Origin: Lautropia sp.
GTDB taxonomy: Bacteria; Pseudomonadota; Gammaproteobacteria; Burkholderiales; Burkholderiaceae_E
DNA length: 47,388 bases
Direction: 5' to 3'
NCBI GenBank assembly: GCA_030523825.1
Contig: JAUNHU010000005.1
Span: 13,428-60,815, forward strand
The first letter of the stretch is position 1; the number at the start of each line of letters is the position of its first letter. This document shows positions 17,999-26,871 of the stretch, in pieces. The position numbers and the translations under genes are program-made. A model generated the notes under the pieces. That model searched no databases, had not been told where the DNA came from, and worked only from the letters and a program-made list of their open reading frames with translations.

Positions 17999-18763
17999 AT
18001 GGACACCCTGATCGTCACCCTTGCCTCCTTCTTCGCCGGTCTCGTCGATGCCGTGGCCGGCGGTGGCGGACTGATCACCGTGCCAGCCCTCTTTGCAGCC
18101 TTTCCCGACACCAACCCCGCCACCTTGCTGGGCACCAACAAGGGCAGCTCCATCTGGGGCACGGCAGTGGCATCGGGACAGTATGCCCGCCGCGTGAACG
18201 TGCGATGGCCGGTGCTGCTCCCCGCCCTGGGCGTGGCCCTGTTGGGCAGCCTGCTGGGTGCCTGGGCCGTCACCCTCGTCGACCCCGGTTTCCTGCGACT
18301 CCTGCTGCCGCTCGTCCTGATCGCCCTGCTGGCCTACACGCTGGTGAAGAAGGATCTCGGCCAGCGAGCCCGCGAGAACCTCCATTCGCAACGCACCGAA
18401 ACCCTGCTGATGAGTGCGATCGCGCTGGCGATCGGCTTCTATGACGGCTTCTTCGGCCCGGGCACCGGCAGCTTCTTCGTCTTCCTGTTCGTGCGCTTCC
18501 TGGGCCACGACTTCCTGCAGGCCACCGCCAACGCAAAATTCCTGAACGTGGCCACCAATCTTTCCGCACTGGGCCTGTTCTGGGCCAAGGGACTGGTCTG
18601 GTGGGAAGTGGCCATCGTGATGGCACTGGCCAACATCGCCGGCAGCCTGATCGGCACGCGGCTTGCGCTGAAACACGGCGCCGGCTTCGTGCGCAAGGCG
18701 TTCATCGTGGTGGTGGCTGCACTCATCCTGAAAACGGGGAGTGATGCGCTGGGGATGCTGTGA
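17999..18763 (+). CDS. TauE/SafE (TSUP) family membrane permease
   Basis: A 254-residue membrane protein with about eight hydrophobic segments. The first repeat shows FFAGLVDAVAGGGGLITVPAL and the second FYDGFFGPGTGSFFVFLFV, the paired motifs of the TSUP family. LGTNKGSS and NAKFLNVATNLSAL are further family marks. Members export sulfite, sulfoacetate or other organic anions across the inner membrane; the substrate here is unknown. The start at MDTLIVTLAS gives a signal-less membrane protein as usual; upstream in-frame codons add an unrelated segment. It is a single gene, divergent from the ABC importer and convergent with paaY. Confidence 0.92.
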   Translation: MDTLIVTLASFFAGLVDAVAGGGGLITVPALFAAFPDTNPATLLGTNKGSSIWGTAVASGQYARRVNVRWPVLLPALGVALLGSLLGAWAVTLVDPGFLRLLLPLVLIALLAYTLVKKDLGQRARENLHSQRTETLLMSAIALAIGFYDGFFGPGTGSFFVFLFVRFLGHDFLQATANAKFLNVATNLSALGLFWAKGLVWWEVAIVMALANIAGSLIGTRLALKHGAGFVRKAFIVVVAALILKTGSDALGML

Positions 18764-18868
18764 TGCAGGGTAGATGGCCAGCCAGAACCACTCACCTGGC
18801 CAGACCACGCACACCTGTTGGCAGATTCCCGTCCGGCAGGCCCCTGCACACGCCCGGCACGGAAAGGC

Positions 18869-19477
18869 TCAGCGCCGGTCGAGCAGCGGACGATGTGCAG
18901 GCCGCCTGGGTTCGTCAGCACGCTCCTGACGCTCCTCCTGCCGCCGAAGCGGTTCCACCCGCGCCATCTGCACATTGCCCTTCACCGCCAGTTCCTGGTA
19001 CACGCGCGTACCTTCGGATTTCCAGCGGATCTCTTCGTCGGTCAGCTCACGCACGACACGGGCCGGAGAACCGATGACCAGGCTGTTGGGCGGCAGGATC
19101 ATCCCGGCCTTCACGAATGCCATGGCGCCGATGATGGTGTTCTCACCGATCTCCACCCGATCCATGACCACGGCGTTCATGCCCACCATGGCATTGCGCC
19201 CCACCGTACAGCCATGCAGGATCGCGCCATGGCCGACGTGCCCATCCTCCTCAAGCAGGACGACCGTATCGGGAAAGGTATGCGCAACACAGTTGTCCTG
19301 GATGTTCGACCCCCGCCGCATCTCGATGCGGCCGATGTCTCCACGCAGTACCGCATTGGGCCCCACGTAACAGCCAGGACCGATGATCACGTCGCCGATC
19401 AGCACGGCCGTTGGATGAACATGGGCCGACACATCCACCACCGGTACCACACCCTCAAAGGAATATATCTGTCCCAT
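18869..19477 (-). CDS. paaY: PaaY, hexapeptide-repeat thioesterase of phenylacetate degradation
   Basis: A 202-residue left-handed beta-helix protein of the gamma-carbonic-anhydrase-like family. It starts MGQIYSFEGVVPVVD and shows hexapeptide turns (VLIGDVIIGPGCYVGPNAVLRGD, CTVGRNAMVGMNAVV) and the metal-site region NCVAHTFP / GHVGHGAILHGC. PaaY is a thioesterase that hydrolyses dead-end CoA esters (such as 2-hydroxycyclohepta-1,4,6-triene-1-formyl-CoA) and so supports the pathway. The last 30 residues are an Arg-rich tail (RRQEERQERADEPRRP). It is the last gene of the paaJABCDEZY unit, 38 bases after paaZ, with a gggag ribosome site. Confidence 0.94.
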   Translation of the reverse strand: MGQIYSFEGVVPVVDVSAHVHPTAVLIGDVIIGPGCYVGPNAVLRGDIGRIEMRRGSNIQDNCVAHTFPDTVVLLEEDGHVGHGAILHGCTVGRNAMVGMNAVVMDRVEIGENTIIGAMAFVKAGMILPPNSLVIGSPARVVRELTDEEIRWKSEGTRVYQELAVKGNVQMARVEPLRRQEERQERADEPRRPAHRPLLDRR

Positions 19478-19515
19478 GCCTGATCTCCCGGGTTGTCTGT
19501 AATCGCAGCGATCGT

Positions 19516-21573
19516 TCAGGCCGGCGTTTTCGCGACCATGGTCAGCACATCGTAATTGGCCACCACCTCATCACGCTGGTTGGTGACGACGCAATCCCAG
19601 CGGACTTCACCATGATTGGCATTGAGACGGGGATTGATCTCCTTGCAGGTCAGCGTCACGCCGAGGGTGTCACCGGCATGCACCGGCGTCATAAAGCGCA
19701 GATTGTCAACGCCATAGTTGGCCAGCACCGGCCCCGGTGCGGGATCGACGAACAGCCCCGCGGCAAACGAGACGATCAGATAGCCATGCGCGACCCGGCC
19801 ATTGAAGAAGGGATTCGCCTTTGCCGCCGCCTCATCCATGTGCGCGTAGAACAGGTCGCCGGTGAAATGCGCAAAATGCTCGATGTCTTCCAGCGTGACC
19901 GTGCGCCGCGCAGTGACCAGCTGATCACCCACCCGCAGCTCGGCCAGTGACTTGCGAAAAGGATGGATGTCATCCTGCCGGGCAGGTGCCCCCTGCAGCC
20001 AGCGCCCCGTGACGGCGCCCAGCAGACCCGGCGCCCCCTGCACGGCAGTCCGCTGCATATAATGAAACACGCTGCGAATGCCACCCAGTTCCTCGCCCCC
20101 GCCAGCTCGACCCGGCCCACCGTGAACGGTAGCCGGCATCGGTGAACCATGCCCCGTGGAAGACTCGGCGCTCACGCGATTGCCAATCAGGATGCGCCCA
20201 TGGAAGGGCGCGATACCCAGCACGAAGGATTCGGCCACCTGCGGATCATCCGTGAACAGCGAGGCCACCAGACTGCCCTGACCGCGCCGTACCAGATCGA
20301 CGGCATCGGCCACGTCATCGTAGGGCATGACGGTACTCACCGGCCCGAAAGCCTCGACCTCGTGCACATGCCGGGCCTCGCGCGGATTGTCGCAGCAAAG
20401 CAGCACCGGCCCCATGAAGGCGCCCTTCTGTACGTCACCCCCCTGGACCGTCACCTGTGTCGGGTCCCCCGCCACGATGCGGGCCTCGGTCTGCAACAGG
20501 GCAATGCGCTCGCGCACCTCCTGACGCTGCGCCAGACTGGCCAGCGGCCCCATTTTCACGCCCTTCTGCGAAGGATGGCCCACGACGACCCTCTCCAATG
20601 CGGTCTTCAACGCATCGACCACGGCATCGAGGTGCTGACGGGGCACAAAGACACGACGGATGGCCGTGCATTTCTGACCCGCCTTGGTGGTCATCTCACG
20701 CACCACCTCGCGCACGAAAAGATCGAACTCCGGCGTGCCCGGACCGGCATCGGCCCCCAGTACCGTTGCGTTGAGACTGTCGGCCTCCATGTTGAAGCGT
20801 ACCGAATGACGGACGATGGCCGGACTGGAACGCAACGCCTGCCCGGTACTGGCCGAGCCGGTGAATGTGACGACATCCTGCCCGTCCACGTGCGAAAGCA
20901 GATCCCCCACCGAACCACAGATGAGCTGCAAGGCGCCTTCCGGCAACAAACCCGTTTCCAGCATCTTGCGCACCACGCGCTCGGTGAGATAGGCGGTCTG
21001 GCTGGCCGGCTTGACGATGGCCGCCATGCCCGCAAGTAACGTCGGGGCAAGCTTTTCGAGCATGCCCCAGCACGGGAAATTGAAGGCGTTGATGTGAACC
21101 GCCACCCCCTGCAGCGGCGAATACACGTGCTGCGCGCTGAAACTGCCGTCACGAGAGAGACGCTCGACACCGCCATCGAGCAATACCCGCGCATTCGGCA
21201 GCTCCCGGCGACCTTTCGACGAATAGGTCATCAGGGTGCCGATGCCTCCATCGATGTCGATCCAGCTGTCGGCACGGGTTGCACCTGTATGCGCCGACAG
21301 TTCGTAGAGTTCTTCCTTGTCCGCCAGCAATGCCTCGCCCAGCGCCTTGAGCATCAACGCCCGCTCGTGAAAGGACATCTTGCGCAGCGCCGGACTGCCC
21401 ACCGTGCGACCGTAATCCAGCACAGCAGAAAAATCGATGCCGCTGGCGTCGATCAGGGCAACGGCCTCCCCCGTGGAAGCGTCAAGCAGGGCACTCCCTT
21501 CTCCCGTTCCGGTTACCCAACGGCCCAGCACATAGCTTTCCAGCTTCGGGGGGCGTTTCTGTGGCTCTGACAT
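19516..21573 (-). CDS. paaZ: PaaZ, bifunctional oxepin-CoA hydrolase / semialdehyde dehydrogenase
   Basis: A 685-residue fusion, matching E. coli PaaZ (681). Residues 1 to about 520 are an aldehyde dehydrogenase: SPLQGVAVHINAFNFPCWG, the FTGSASTGQ segment, catalytic Cys in KAGQKCTAIRR and Glu in the MEADSLN region. Residues about 540-685 are a MaoC-like hydratase with YAHMDEAAAKANPFFNGRVAHGY, which holds the catalytic Asp and His. The enzyme opens the oxepin ring of the epoxide-derived intermediate and oxidises the resulting aldehyde to 3-oxo-5,6-dehydrosuberyl-CoA with NADP. Both active sites look intact. It follows paaE at 34 bases. A second, separate ring-cleavage-type aldehyde dehydrogenase gene, paaN, lies at 34686-36371. 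Confidence 0.96.
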   Translation of the reverse strand: MSEPQKRPPKLESYVLGRWVTGTGEGSALLDASTGEAVALIDASGIDFSAVLDYGRTVGSPALRKMSFHERALMLKALGEALLADKEELYELSAHTGATRADSWIDIDGGIGTLMTYSSKGRRELPNARVLLDGGVERLSRDGSFSAQHVYSPLQGVAVHINAFNFPCWGMLEKLAPTLLAGMAAIVKPASQTAYLTERVVRKMLETGLLPEGALQLICGSVGDLLSHVDGQDVVTFTGSASTGQALRSSPAIVRHSVRFNMEADSLNATVLGADAGPGTPEFDLFVREVVREMTTKAGQKCTAIRRVFVPRQHLDAVVDALKTALERVVVGHPSQKGVKMGPLASLAQRQEVRERIALLQTEARIVAGDPTQVTVQGGDVQKGAFMGPVLLCCDNPREARHVHEVEAFGPVSTVMPYDDVADAVDLVRRGQGSLVASLFTDDPQVAESFVLGIAPFHGRILIGNRVSAESSTGHGSPMPATVHGGPGRAGGGEELGGIRSVFHYMQRTAVQGAPGLLGAVTGRWLQGAPARQDDIHPFRKSLAELRVGDQLVTARRTVTLEDIEHFAHFTGDLFYAHMDEAAAKANPFFNGRVAHGYLIVSFAAGLFVDPAPGPVLANYGVDNLRFMTPVHAGDTLGVTLTCKEINPRLNANHGEVRWDCVVTNQRDEVVANYDVLTMVAKTPA

Positions 21574-21607
21574 GAAAAAGGTCTCCCGTTATCTTTCGTT
21601 AAAGCAT

Positions 21608-22681
21608 TCATTCGTCATAACTGACCGCGAGGCGCTCGGTCAGGGGATAGGCCTGACAGCTCAGCACATAGCCTTGCTCGACCTCGTAATCCTCCAGCGC
21701 ATGGTTCACCAGCATCTCGACCTTGCCCTCCACCACCTTGCACTTGCAGGTGGAGCAGACACCGGCCTTGCAGGCATAAGGTGCCTCCATGCTCTGCTCC
21801 AGCGCAGCATCGAGCACACTGACCCCCTGCATCGCAAAGGAGAAGCTGCGTGCCACGCCATCGAGGGTGACCGAGACTTCACAACGCGCCGCACTGGCCG
21901 CTCCGGCAGCCGACGTGCGGCGCTGTGCTGCCCTGCCCTGTCCAGTGCCAAAGAGCTCGAACTTGATCCGCTCCTTTGGCATGCCATATTCGGCCAGCAC
22001 TTCCGAGACCGTCACCATCATGGATTCTGGCCCGCAGATGAAAGCGGTGTTCACCGACTTCAGATCGATCCAGCGCGTCAGCAGCTCCTCACATTTCCTG
22101 CGGTCAAGGCGGCCCGTGAAAAGGTCGATTTCCTGACCGTCGCTGTTGAAGATGTGGATGACGGAAAAACGGCCGAGATACAGATTCTTGAGATCTTCCA
22201 GCTCTTCCCGGAACATCACCGAACTGATCTGGCGGTTGGCATAGACGAGCGTGAAGCGTGACTTCGGCTCACGCGCCAGCGTGCTCTTGATGATGGACAG
22301 GATCGGCGTAATGCCGCTTCCAACGGCAAAACCCAGATAATGATGCTGCTGATCCGGCTCGATGGGTACGTGGAAGTTTCCCATGGGCGGCATTGCTTCC
22401 AGCATCTCGCCTGCACGCAACGATTCGTTTGCCCAGGTCGAGAATGCCCCGCCCTCGACGCGCTTGATGCCAATCTTCAACACCCCATCGTCGAGGCCCG
22501 AACAGATCGAGTAGGAACGGCGCAGTTCCGTGCCATCGAAATCGCGCCGGAAGGTCAGATATTGTCCGGGAATGAACCGGAACGCCGCCTCGTCATCGAC
22601 CATGGGCTTCAGTGTCACCACGACCGCGTCGCGGGTCTCTCGTTGGACATCGACGACCTGCAGGGGATGAAAACGTGCCAT
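21608..22681 (-). CDS. paaE: PaaE, reductase of phenylacetyl-CoA 1,2-epoxidase
   Basis: A 357-residue reductase, equal in length to E. coli PaaE (356). The FAD domain has RRSYSICSG (about 54-62), the NAD(P) domain has GFAVGSGITPILS and the end FICGPESMM, and the C-terminal plant-type 2Fe-2S ferredoxin domain has CKAGVCSTCKCK plus a distant Cys in VLSCQAYP. It passes electrons from NADPH to the di-iron subunit PaaA. I chose the ATG at 22681 (MARFHPLQVVD) because ggag stands 8 bases upstream and the family starts here; the frame is open further upstream into paaD. Confidence 0.95.
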   Translation of the reverse strand: MARFHPLQVVDVQRETRDAVVVTLKPMVDDEAAFRFIPGQYLTFRRDFDGTELRRSYSICSGLDDGVLKIGIKRVEGGAFSTWANESLRAGEMLEAMPPMGNFHVPIEPDQQHHYLGFAVGSGITPILSIIKSTLAREPKSRFTLVYANRQISSVMFREELEDLKNLYLGRFSVIHIFNSDGQEIDLFTGRLDRRKCEELLTRWIDLKSVNTAFICGPESMMVTVSEVLAEYGMPKERIKFELFGTGQGRAAQRRTSAAGAASAARCEVSVTLDGVARSFSFAMQGVSVLDAALEQSMEAPYACKAGVCSTCKCKVVEGKVEMLVNHALEDYEVEQGYVLSCQAYPLTERLAVSYDE

Positions 22682-22704
22682 GACGGACTCCGCAAAATGC
22701 TTCT

Positions 22705-23256
22705 TCAGATGCTCTTGAAATAATCGAAGGGTTCGAGACAGCTCATGCAGCGGTAATTGGCCTTGCAGGGTGTGGAACCAAACTGGCTGACCCTGGCGGT
22801 GTTGACGGAACCGCAGCGTGGGCAACTCACCTCGGGGGCCGCCGCGGCAATCGGCCGCATCCAGAACTGACGGCGCACCTCACCGGAGGCTGTCGTGACT
22901 CGGGTTTCGGCCTGGTGCTGCGTCGCGCCAGGCGGTGCAATGCCATAACGGCGCAGTTGCTCACGTCCCTTCTCGCTGATCCAGTCGGTGGTCCAGGCCG
23001 GAGTCAGCCTGCGTTCCAGCCGCAGCTTGTTCACGCCGTTCTCACGCAGGGCTGTCTCGATGTCGCGATTGATGATCGAGGTTGCCGGGCAGCCCGAGTA
23101 GGTGGGCGTGACCACGACGACCAGCGTGTCTCCGTCATAGCTCAGCTCACGCACCACCCCCAGATCGACCAGCGAAATGGCCGGAATCTCCGGGTCGGGA
23201 ACCTGATCCAGCCACTGCCAGACCTGCTGCAGCGGGGGATTCGACAGATCGTTCAT
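22705..23256 (-). CDS. paaD: PaaD, accessory subunit of phenylacetyl-CoA 1,2-epoxidase
   Basis: A 183-residue protein with an N-terminal MIP18/SufT-like domain (WQWLDQVPDPEIPAISLVDLG, VVVTPTYSGCPAT) and a C-terminal zinc ribbon (CPRCGS...PCKANYRCMSC) with the expected four cysteines. PaaD is thought to help assemble or mature metal centres of the epoxidase. It begins 14 bases after the paaC stop and ends 23 bases before the paaE start. Confidence 0.94.
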   Translation of the reverse strand: MNDLSNPPLQQVWQWLDQVPDPEIPAISLVDLGVVRELSYDGDTLVVVVTPTYSGCPATSIINRDIETALRENGVNKLRLERRLTPAWTTDWISEKGREQLRRYGIAPPGATQHQAETRVTTASGEVRRQFWMRPIAAAAPEVSCPRCGSVNTARVSQFGSTPCKANYRCMSCLEPFDYFKSI

Positions 23257-23270
23257 GATCCCCCCGCCAC

Positions 23271-24047
23271 TTACCAGGTGCAGCCGGGATACGCGCGCTG
23301 CAGGAACTGCATTTCGGCCAGCACATAACCGAGGTGTTCGGTATGCCTTCCCTCGCGGCCACCGCGATGTGCGTAGGCGTTCTTGGGAATGGTGAGTGTG
23401 GCCTCGGCGAACACAGCCTCGACCTGATGCTGCCAGGACTCACGCAACGAGGACGGCAATGGCGCGATGCCGGCCTGCGCCATTGCGATGGAATGCGCAT
23501 CGTCGATGAACATCTCTCCGGTATACGACCACAGTCCGTCGAGCGCCCGCTGCATCCGCTGGTGGCTTTCTTCCGAACCATCACCGAGACGGATGACCAG
23601 ATCTGCCGATCGTTCGAGGTGATAACTGACCTCCTTGATCGCCTTGGTGGCGATTTCGGCCACGCTGGCATCCGTCGATTCCATCAGGCCTTCCAGCTGC
23701 AGGATGTGCCAGGCATCGAAAAGAAATTGCCTTACCAGCGTACAGGCATAGTCACGATTGGGCTGTTCTACCAACAGGAGATTGCGGAATTCATGCGCAT
23801 CACGCAGGTAGGCGAGCTGGTCTGCGGTCTTGCCGTTGCCCATGCGCTCCGCCGCCAGCCCAAGCCAGAACTGGGTCTGACCGATGAGATCCAGCGCCAC
23901 GTTCGCCATGGCAATGTCCTCTTCCAGCACCGGCGCATGACCACACCATTCCGAAATGCGATGCCCCAGGATGAGCGTGCTGTCGCCCATGCGACAGAGC
24001 ATTTCACAGATCCCATCCGTGTCAGCGGCTTGAACACTTGCATTCAT
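23271..24047 (-). CDS. paaC: PaaC, structural subunit of phenylacetyl-CoA 1,2-epoxidase
   Basis: A 258-residue all-helical ferritin-like protein that pairs with PaaA. Segments such as GDSTLILGHRISEWCGHAP, DIAMANVALDLIGQTQFWL and YHLERSADLVIRLGDGSEES are characteristic. PaaC lacks the full di-iron ligand set and has a structural role. The ATG at 24047 overlaps the paaB stop by one base (TGATG); a GTG one codon earlier (24050) is possible. Confidence 0.95.
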   Translation of the reverse strand: MNASVQAADTDGICEMLCRMGDSTLILGHRISEWCGHAPVLEEDIAMANVALDLIGQTQFWLGLAAERMGNGKTADQLAYLRDAHEFRNLLLVEQPNRDYACTLVRQFLFDAWHILQLEGLMESTDASVAEIATKAIKEVSYHLERSADLVIRLGDGSEESHQRMQRALDGLWSYTGEMFIDDAHSIAMAQAGIAPLPSSLRESWQHQVEAVFAEATLTIPKNAYAHRGGREGRHTEHLGYVLAEMQFLQRAYPGCTW

Positions 24048-24331
24048 CACATGTGCCCCACTTCATCGGGAATCTTGAAAAAGGTCGGATGACGGTAGAC
24101 CTTGGAATTGGCAGGCTCGAAAAGCGGTCCTTTCTTCGAGGGGGCGCTTGCCGTGATGTCGGCCGATTTCACCACCCAGATGCTGACACCTTCGTTACGG
24201 CGGGTGTAGACATCACGCGCGTTGTTGATGGCCATCTCGGCGTCGGGCGCATGCAGGCTGCCGACATGACGGTGGTTCAGACCATGCTGACCACGGATGA
24301 AGACTTCCCAAAGGGGCCATTCCTGAGACAT
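24047..24331 (-). CDS. paaB: PaaB, subunit of phenylacetyl-CoA 1,2-epoxidase
   Basis: A 94-residue protein starting MSQEWPLWEVFIRG and containing HVGSLHAPDAEMAINNARDVYTRR, as in E. coli PaaB (95 residues). It bridges PaaAC dimers in the epoxidase. The start at 24331 is chosen by family length; a longer frame to 24364 adds unrelated residues. It lies 73 bases after paaA and is coupled to paaC by a one-base overlap. Confidence 0.95.
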   Translation of the reverse strand: MSQEWPLWEVFIRGQHGLNHRHVGSLHAPDAEMAINNARDVYTRRNEGVSIWVVKSADITASAPSKKGPLFEPANSKVYRHPTFFKIPDEVGHM

Positions 24332-24404
24332 GAACACACTCCTTGTCATTGCCGCGCCAGGCACGGCAGATAAAACACAAAACCTTCAGAAACGAGCGCG
24401 GAAA

Positions 24405-25394
24405 TCAGGCCGCCTTCCTGCGCTGCCTCGCCTTGTCGGCATGCGCCACCAAGCCGTCTCGGAACCAGGCACCGTCCTCCCATGCCTTCACCCGTGCCTC
24501 CATGCGCTCGCGGTTGCACGGACCATTGCCGGCAATCACCGCAAAGAACTCGTTCCAGTCCGGCTCCGAGAAATCGTAGCTGCCGCGCTCCTCGTTCCAG
24601 CGCAGGTTCTCATCAGGAATCGTGAGACCAAGATACTTCGCCTGTGGCACCGTCTGATCGACGAATTTCTGCCTCAGTTCATCGTTGGTGTTGATCTTGA
24701 TTTTCCAGGCCATCGACTGCGCGGAATGCACCGAGTCCTTGTCCGACGGGCCGAACATCATCAGCGCCGGATACCAGAAGCGGTTCAGTGCGTCCTGGGC
24801 CATCGCCTTCTGTTCGGGACTTCCGGCGCACATCTTCATCATGATGTCGTAGCCCTGGCGCTGGTGGAAACTCTCTTCCTTGCAGATGCGGATCATCGCG
24901 CGACTGTAGGGGCCATAGGAGGTACGCTGCAGCGGCACCTGGTTCATGATGGCCGCACCATCGACCAGCCAGCCCACCGCGCCGATGTCGGCCCAGGTCA
25001 GCGTCGGATAGTTGAAGATCGAGGAATACTTCATCTTGCCGGCGTGAAGCATTTCGATCAGTTCGTCACGGCTCACCCCCAGCGTCTCGGCCGCACAGTA
25101 CAGGTAGAGACCATGGCCGGCCTCATCCTGCACCTTGGCCAGCAGGATCGCCTTGCGCTCCAGGGTAGGTGCGCGGGTGATCCAGTTGCCTTCAGGCAAC
25201 TGGCCGACGATTTCGGAATGCGCGTGCTGACCGATCTGACGGATCAGTGTCTTGCGATAGGCCTCCGGCATCCACTCCTTCGGCTCGATCTTGTCACCGC
25301 GCTCGATGCGCGCCATGAACTCACGTTCTTCGGGTGGCAACTCTTCGAGCGACTTGAGCCGGTCGGCATCGGTCTGAACCAGTTGTGCGTACAT
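24405..25394 (-). CDS. paaA: PaaA, catalytic di-iron subunit of phenylacetyl-CoA 1,2-epoxidase
   Basis: A 329-residue oxygenase subunit that epoxidises the aromatic ring of phenylacetyl-CoA at carbons 1 and 2. The di-iron ligand pairs are seen in [14 protein letters not shown] (Glu, His) and [12 protein letters not shown] (Glu, His), with further Glu in the flanking helices. The start MYAQLVQTD at 25394 has a perfect aggaggt ribosome site 7 bases upstream, the best in the operon. It begins 22 bases after the paaJ stop. Family length matches (309 in E. coli, somewhat longer in beta-proteobacteria). Confidence 0.97.
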   Translation of the reverse strand: MYAQLVQTDADRLKSLEELPPEEREFMARIERGDKIEPKEWMPEAYRKTLIRQIGQHAHSEIVGQLPEGNWITRAPTLERKAILLAKVQDEAGHGLYLYCAAETLGVSRDELIEMLHAGKMKYSSIFNYPTLTWADIGAVGWLVDGAAIMNQVPLQRTSYGPYSRAMIRICKEESFHQRQGYDIMMKMCAGSPEQKAMAQDALNRFWYPALMMFGPSDKDSVHSAQSMAWKIKINTNDELRQKFVDQTVPQAKYLGLTIPDENLRWNEERGSYDFSEPDWNEFFAVIAGNGPCNRERMEARVKAWEDGAWFRDGLVAHADKARQRRKAA

Positions 25395-25416
25395 CGTGAT
25401 ACCTCCTGTATGAGCG

Positions 25417-26622
25417 TCAGACGCGCTCAAGAATCAGGGCAATACCCTGTCCCACGCCGATGCACATGGTGCACAGCGCATATTTGCCGCCCTGGCGATG
25501 CAACTGCCAGGCCGCCGTCGTGGCCAGGCGCGCACCACTCATGCCAAGCGGATGCCCCATGGCAATCGCCCCACCATTCGGATTGACGTGCCCTGCATCA
25601 TCCGGCAGGCCAAGCTGACGCATGACAGCCAGCGCCTGTGCGGCAAACGCCTCGTTCAGTTCGATCAGGTCCATGTCGGCCAGGGACAAACCGGTGCGTG
25701 CCAGCACCCTGCGCGTGGCCTCCACCGGACCGATGCCCATGATACGGGGCTCAACGCCAGCTGCCGCCATGCCCACCACACGGGCCAACGGCCGGAATCC
25801 CTGCGCCGACGCCACGGTCTCACTGGCCACCACCAGCGCACACGCCCCGTCATTCACCCCCGAGGCATTGCCGGCCGTGACACTGAGCGCCGGACCATTG
25901 ACGCCCTTCAGGCGTTGCAGCTGTTCGACCGTGGTGCCGGGCCGTGGATGTTCGTCGCGATCGACGACCAGAGAATCCCCTTTCTTCTGCGGCACCGACA
26001 CCGGCACGATCTCGTCGGCAAAGCGTCCGGCCTCGCTGGCAGCCGCCCAGCGCGCCTGGCTGCGGGCGGCAAAGGCGTCCTGATCCTCCCGGCTGATGTC
26101 GAAATCGGCCGCCACGTTGTCCGCGGTTTGCGGCATGGTGTCGACACCAAAGCGCTCGGCCATCTGCGGGTTGACGAAGCGCCAGCCGATCGTGGTGTCG
26201 TACACCGCATTGGCGCGACTGAAAGCGCTGTCTGCCTTCGGCATGACGAACGGCGCACGGCTCATGCTCTCGACGCCACCCGCGATCATGAAATCACAAT
26301 CACCCGAACGGATGGCGCGTGCGGCAATACCCAGGGCATCCAGCCCCGAACCACAGAGTCGGTTGACGGTGGTGGCCGGCACCTGCAACGGCATGCCCGA
26401 CAACAGCACCGCCATGCGGGCCACGTTACGGTTGTCTTCGCCCGCCTGATTGGCACAGCCGAACACCAGATCGTCCAGCCGGGACCAATCGACACCAGGA
26501 TGCCGCGCCATCAAGGCCTTCAGGGGGATGGCAGCAAGATCATCAGCGCGGATGCCGGACAATGCGCCCGCATAACGGCCGATGGGTGTGCGGATCGCAT
26601 CACAGATCAGGGCTTCGGACAT
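25417..26622 (-). CDS. paaJ: PaaJ, 3-oxoadipyl-CoA / 3-oxo-5,6-dehydrosuberyl-CoA thiolase
   Basis: A 401-residue thiolase, the same length as E. coli PaaJ. The nucleophilic Cys is in [12 protein letters not shown] (about residue 90), the His in [16 protein letters not shown], and the second Cys in [10 protein letters not shown]. It cleaves 3-oxo-5,6-dehydrosuberyl-CoA and, at the end of the route, 3-oxoadipyl-CoA to acetyl-CoA and succinyl-CoA. Here it is the first gene of the epoxidase operon, directly behind the operator-bearing promoter, whereas in E. coli it is near the end of its operon. A weaker resemblance to pcaF (same reaction in the beta-ketoadipate route) is expected; the context favours paaJ. 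Confidence 0.95.
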   Translation of the reverse strand: MSEALICDAIRTPIGRYAGALSGIRADDLAAIPLKALMARHPGVDWSRLDDLVFGCANQAGEDNRNVARMAVLLSGMPLQVPATTVNRLCGSGLDALGIAARAIRSGDCDFMIAGGVESMSRAPFVMPKADSAFSRANAVYDTTIGWRFVNPQMAERFGVDTMPQTADNVAADFDISREDQDAFAARSQARWAAASEAGRFADEIVPVSVPQKKGDSLVVDRDEHPRPGTTVEQLQRLKGVNGPALSVTAGNASGVNDGACALVVASETVASAQGFRPLARVVGMAAAGVEPRIMGIGPVEATRRVLARTGLSLADMDLIELNEAFAAQALAVMRQLGLPDDAGHVNPNGGAIAMGHPLGMSGARLATTAAWQLHRQGGKYALCTMCIGVGQGIALILERV

Positions 26623-26648
26623 GGGTTCTCCTGAGCTTCGAGTCATAT

Positions 26649-26666
26649 TGACCGACCAGACGGTCA
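26649..26666. promoter_or_regulatory. Candidate PaaR (TetR) operator at the paaJ promoter
   Basis: TGACCG-ACCAGA-CGGTCA is an 18-bp sequence with perfect 6-bp inverted arms. It lies 27 bases upstream of the paaJ start and just downstream of the predicted -10 box, where a bound repressor would block transcription. A close copy lies at 36410-36427 between paaN and paaG. Assignment to PaaR is inference from the tetR gene in the cluster. Confidence 0.75.
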
Positions 26667-26679
26667 CTGAATGGATTGA

Positions 26680-26707
26680 ATCTTACCGCCTTGAAGCATC
26701 ACAGCAA
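26680..26707 (-). promoter_or_regulatory. Candidate sigma-70 promoter of the paaJABCDEZY operon
   Basis: On the minus strand TTGCTG (26702-26707) and TAAGAT (26680-26685) are spaced by 16 bases, followed 13 bases later by the operator palindrome. An inverted repeat ATCACA (26698-26703) / TGTGAT (26729-26734) surrounds the -35 box and could be a second protein site. Confidence 0.45.
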
Positions 26708-26871
26708 AATAAGGGTTTTCTAGAATCTTGTGATGTTTTGAACGACGCTCTCCCCTTGGCAGGATTCGTTGACACGATCCACCTGTCGCCAGCGAGGACG
26801 CCGACATCAACTCTGCCGCTCTACGGTCGTATACCCGGAGGCCAGGACACGATGGGAAATGGATAGCAGCG

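Noticed and set aside
18775..18802. Hairpin TGGCCAG/CTGGCCA between the TauE/SafE gene and paaY as a terminator
   Set aside because: The stem has only 7 pairs with a 14-base loop and no T-run on either strand.
25417..26622. Annotation of the thiolase as pcaF of the protocatechuate route
   Set aside because: No other beta-ketoadipate gene is nearby and it is the first gene of the epoxidase operon, so paaJ fits better.
26698..26734. ATCACA...TGTGAT as a CRP site near the paaJ promoter
   Set aside because: The arms are in the wrong order and 25 bases apart; a CRP site would be TGTGA-N6-TCACA.
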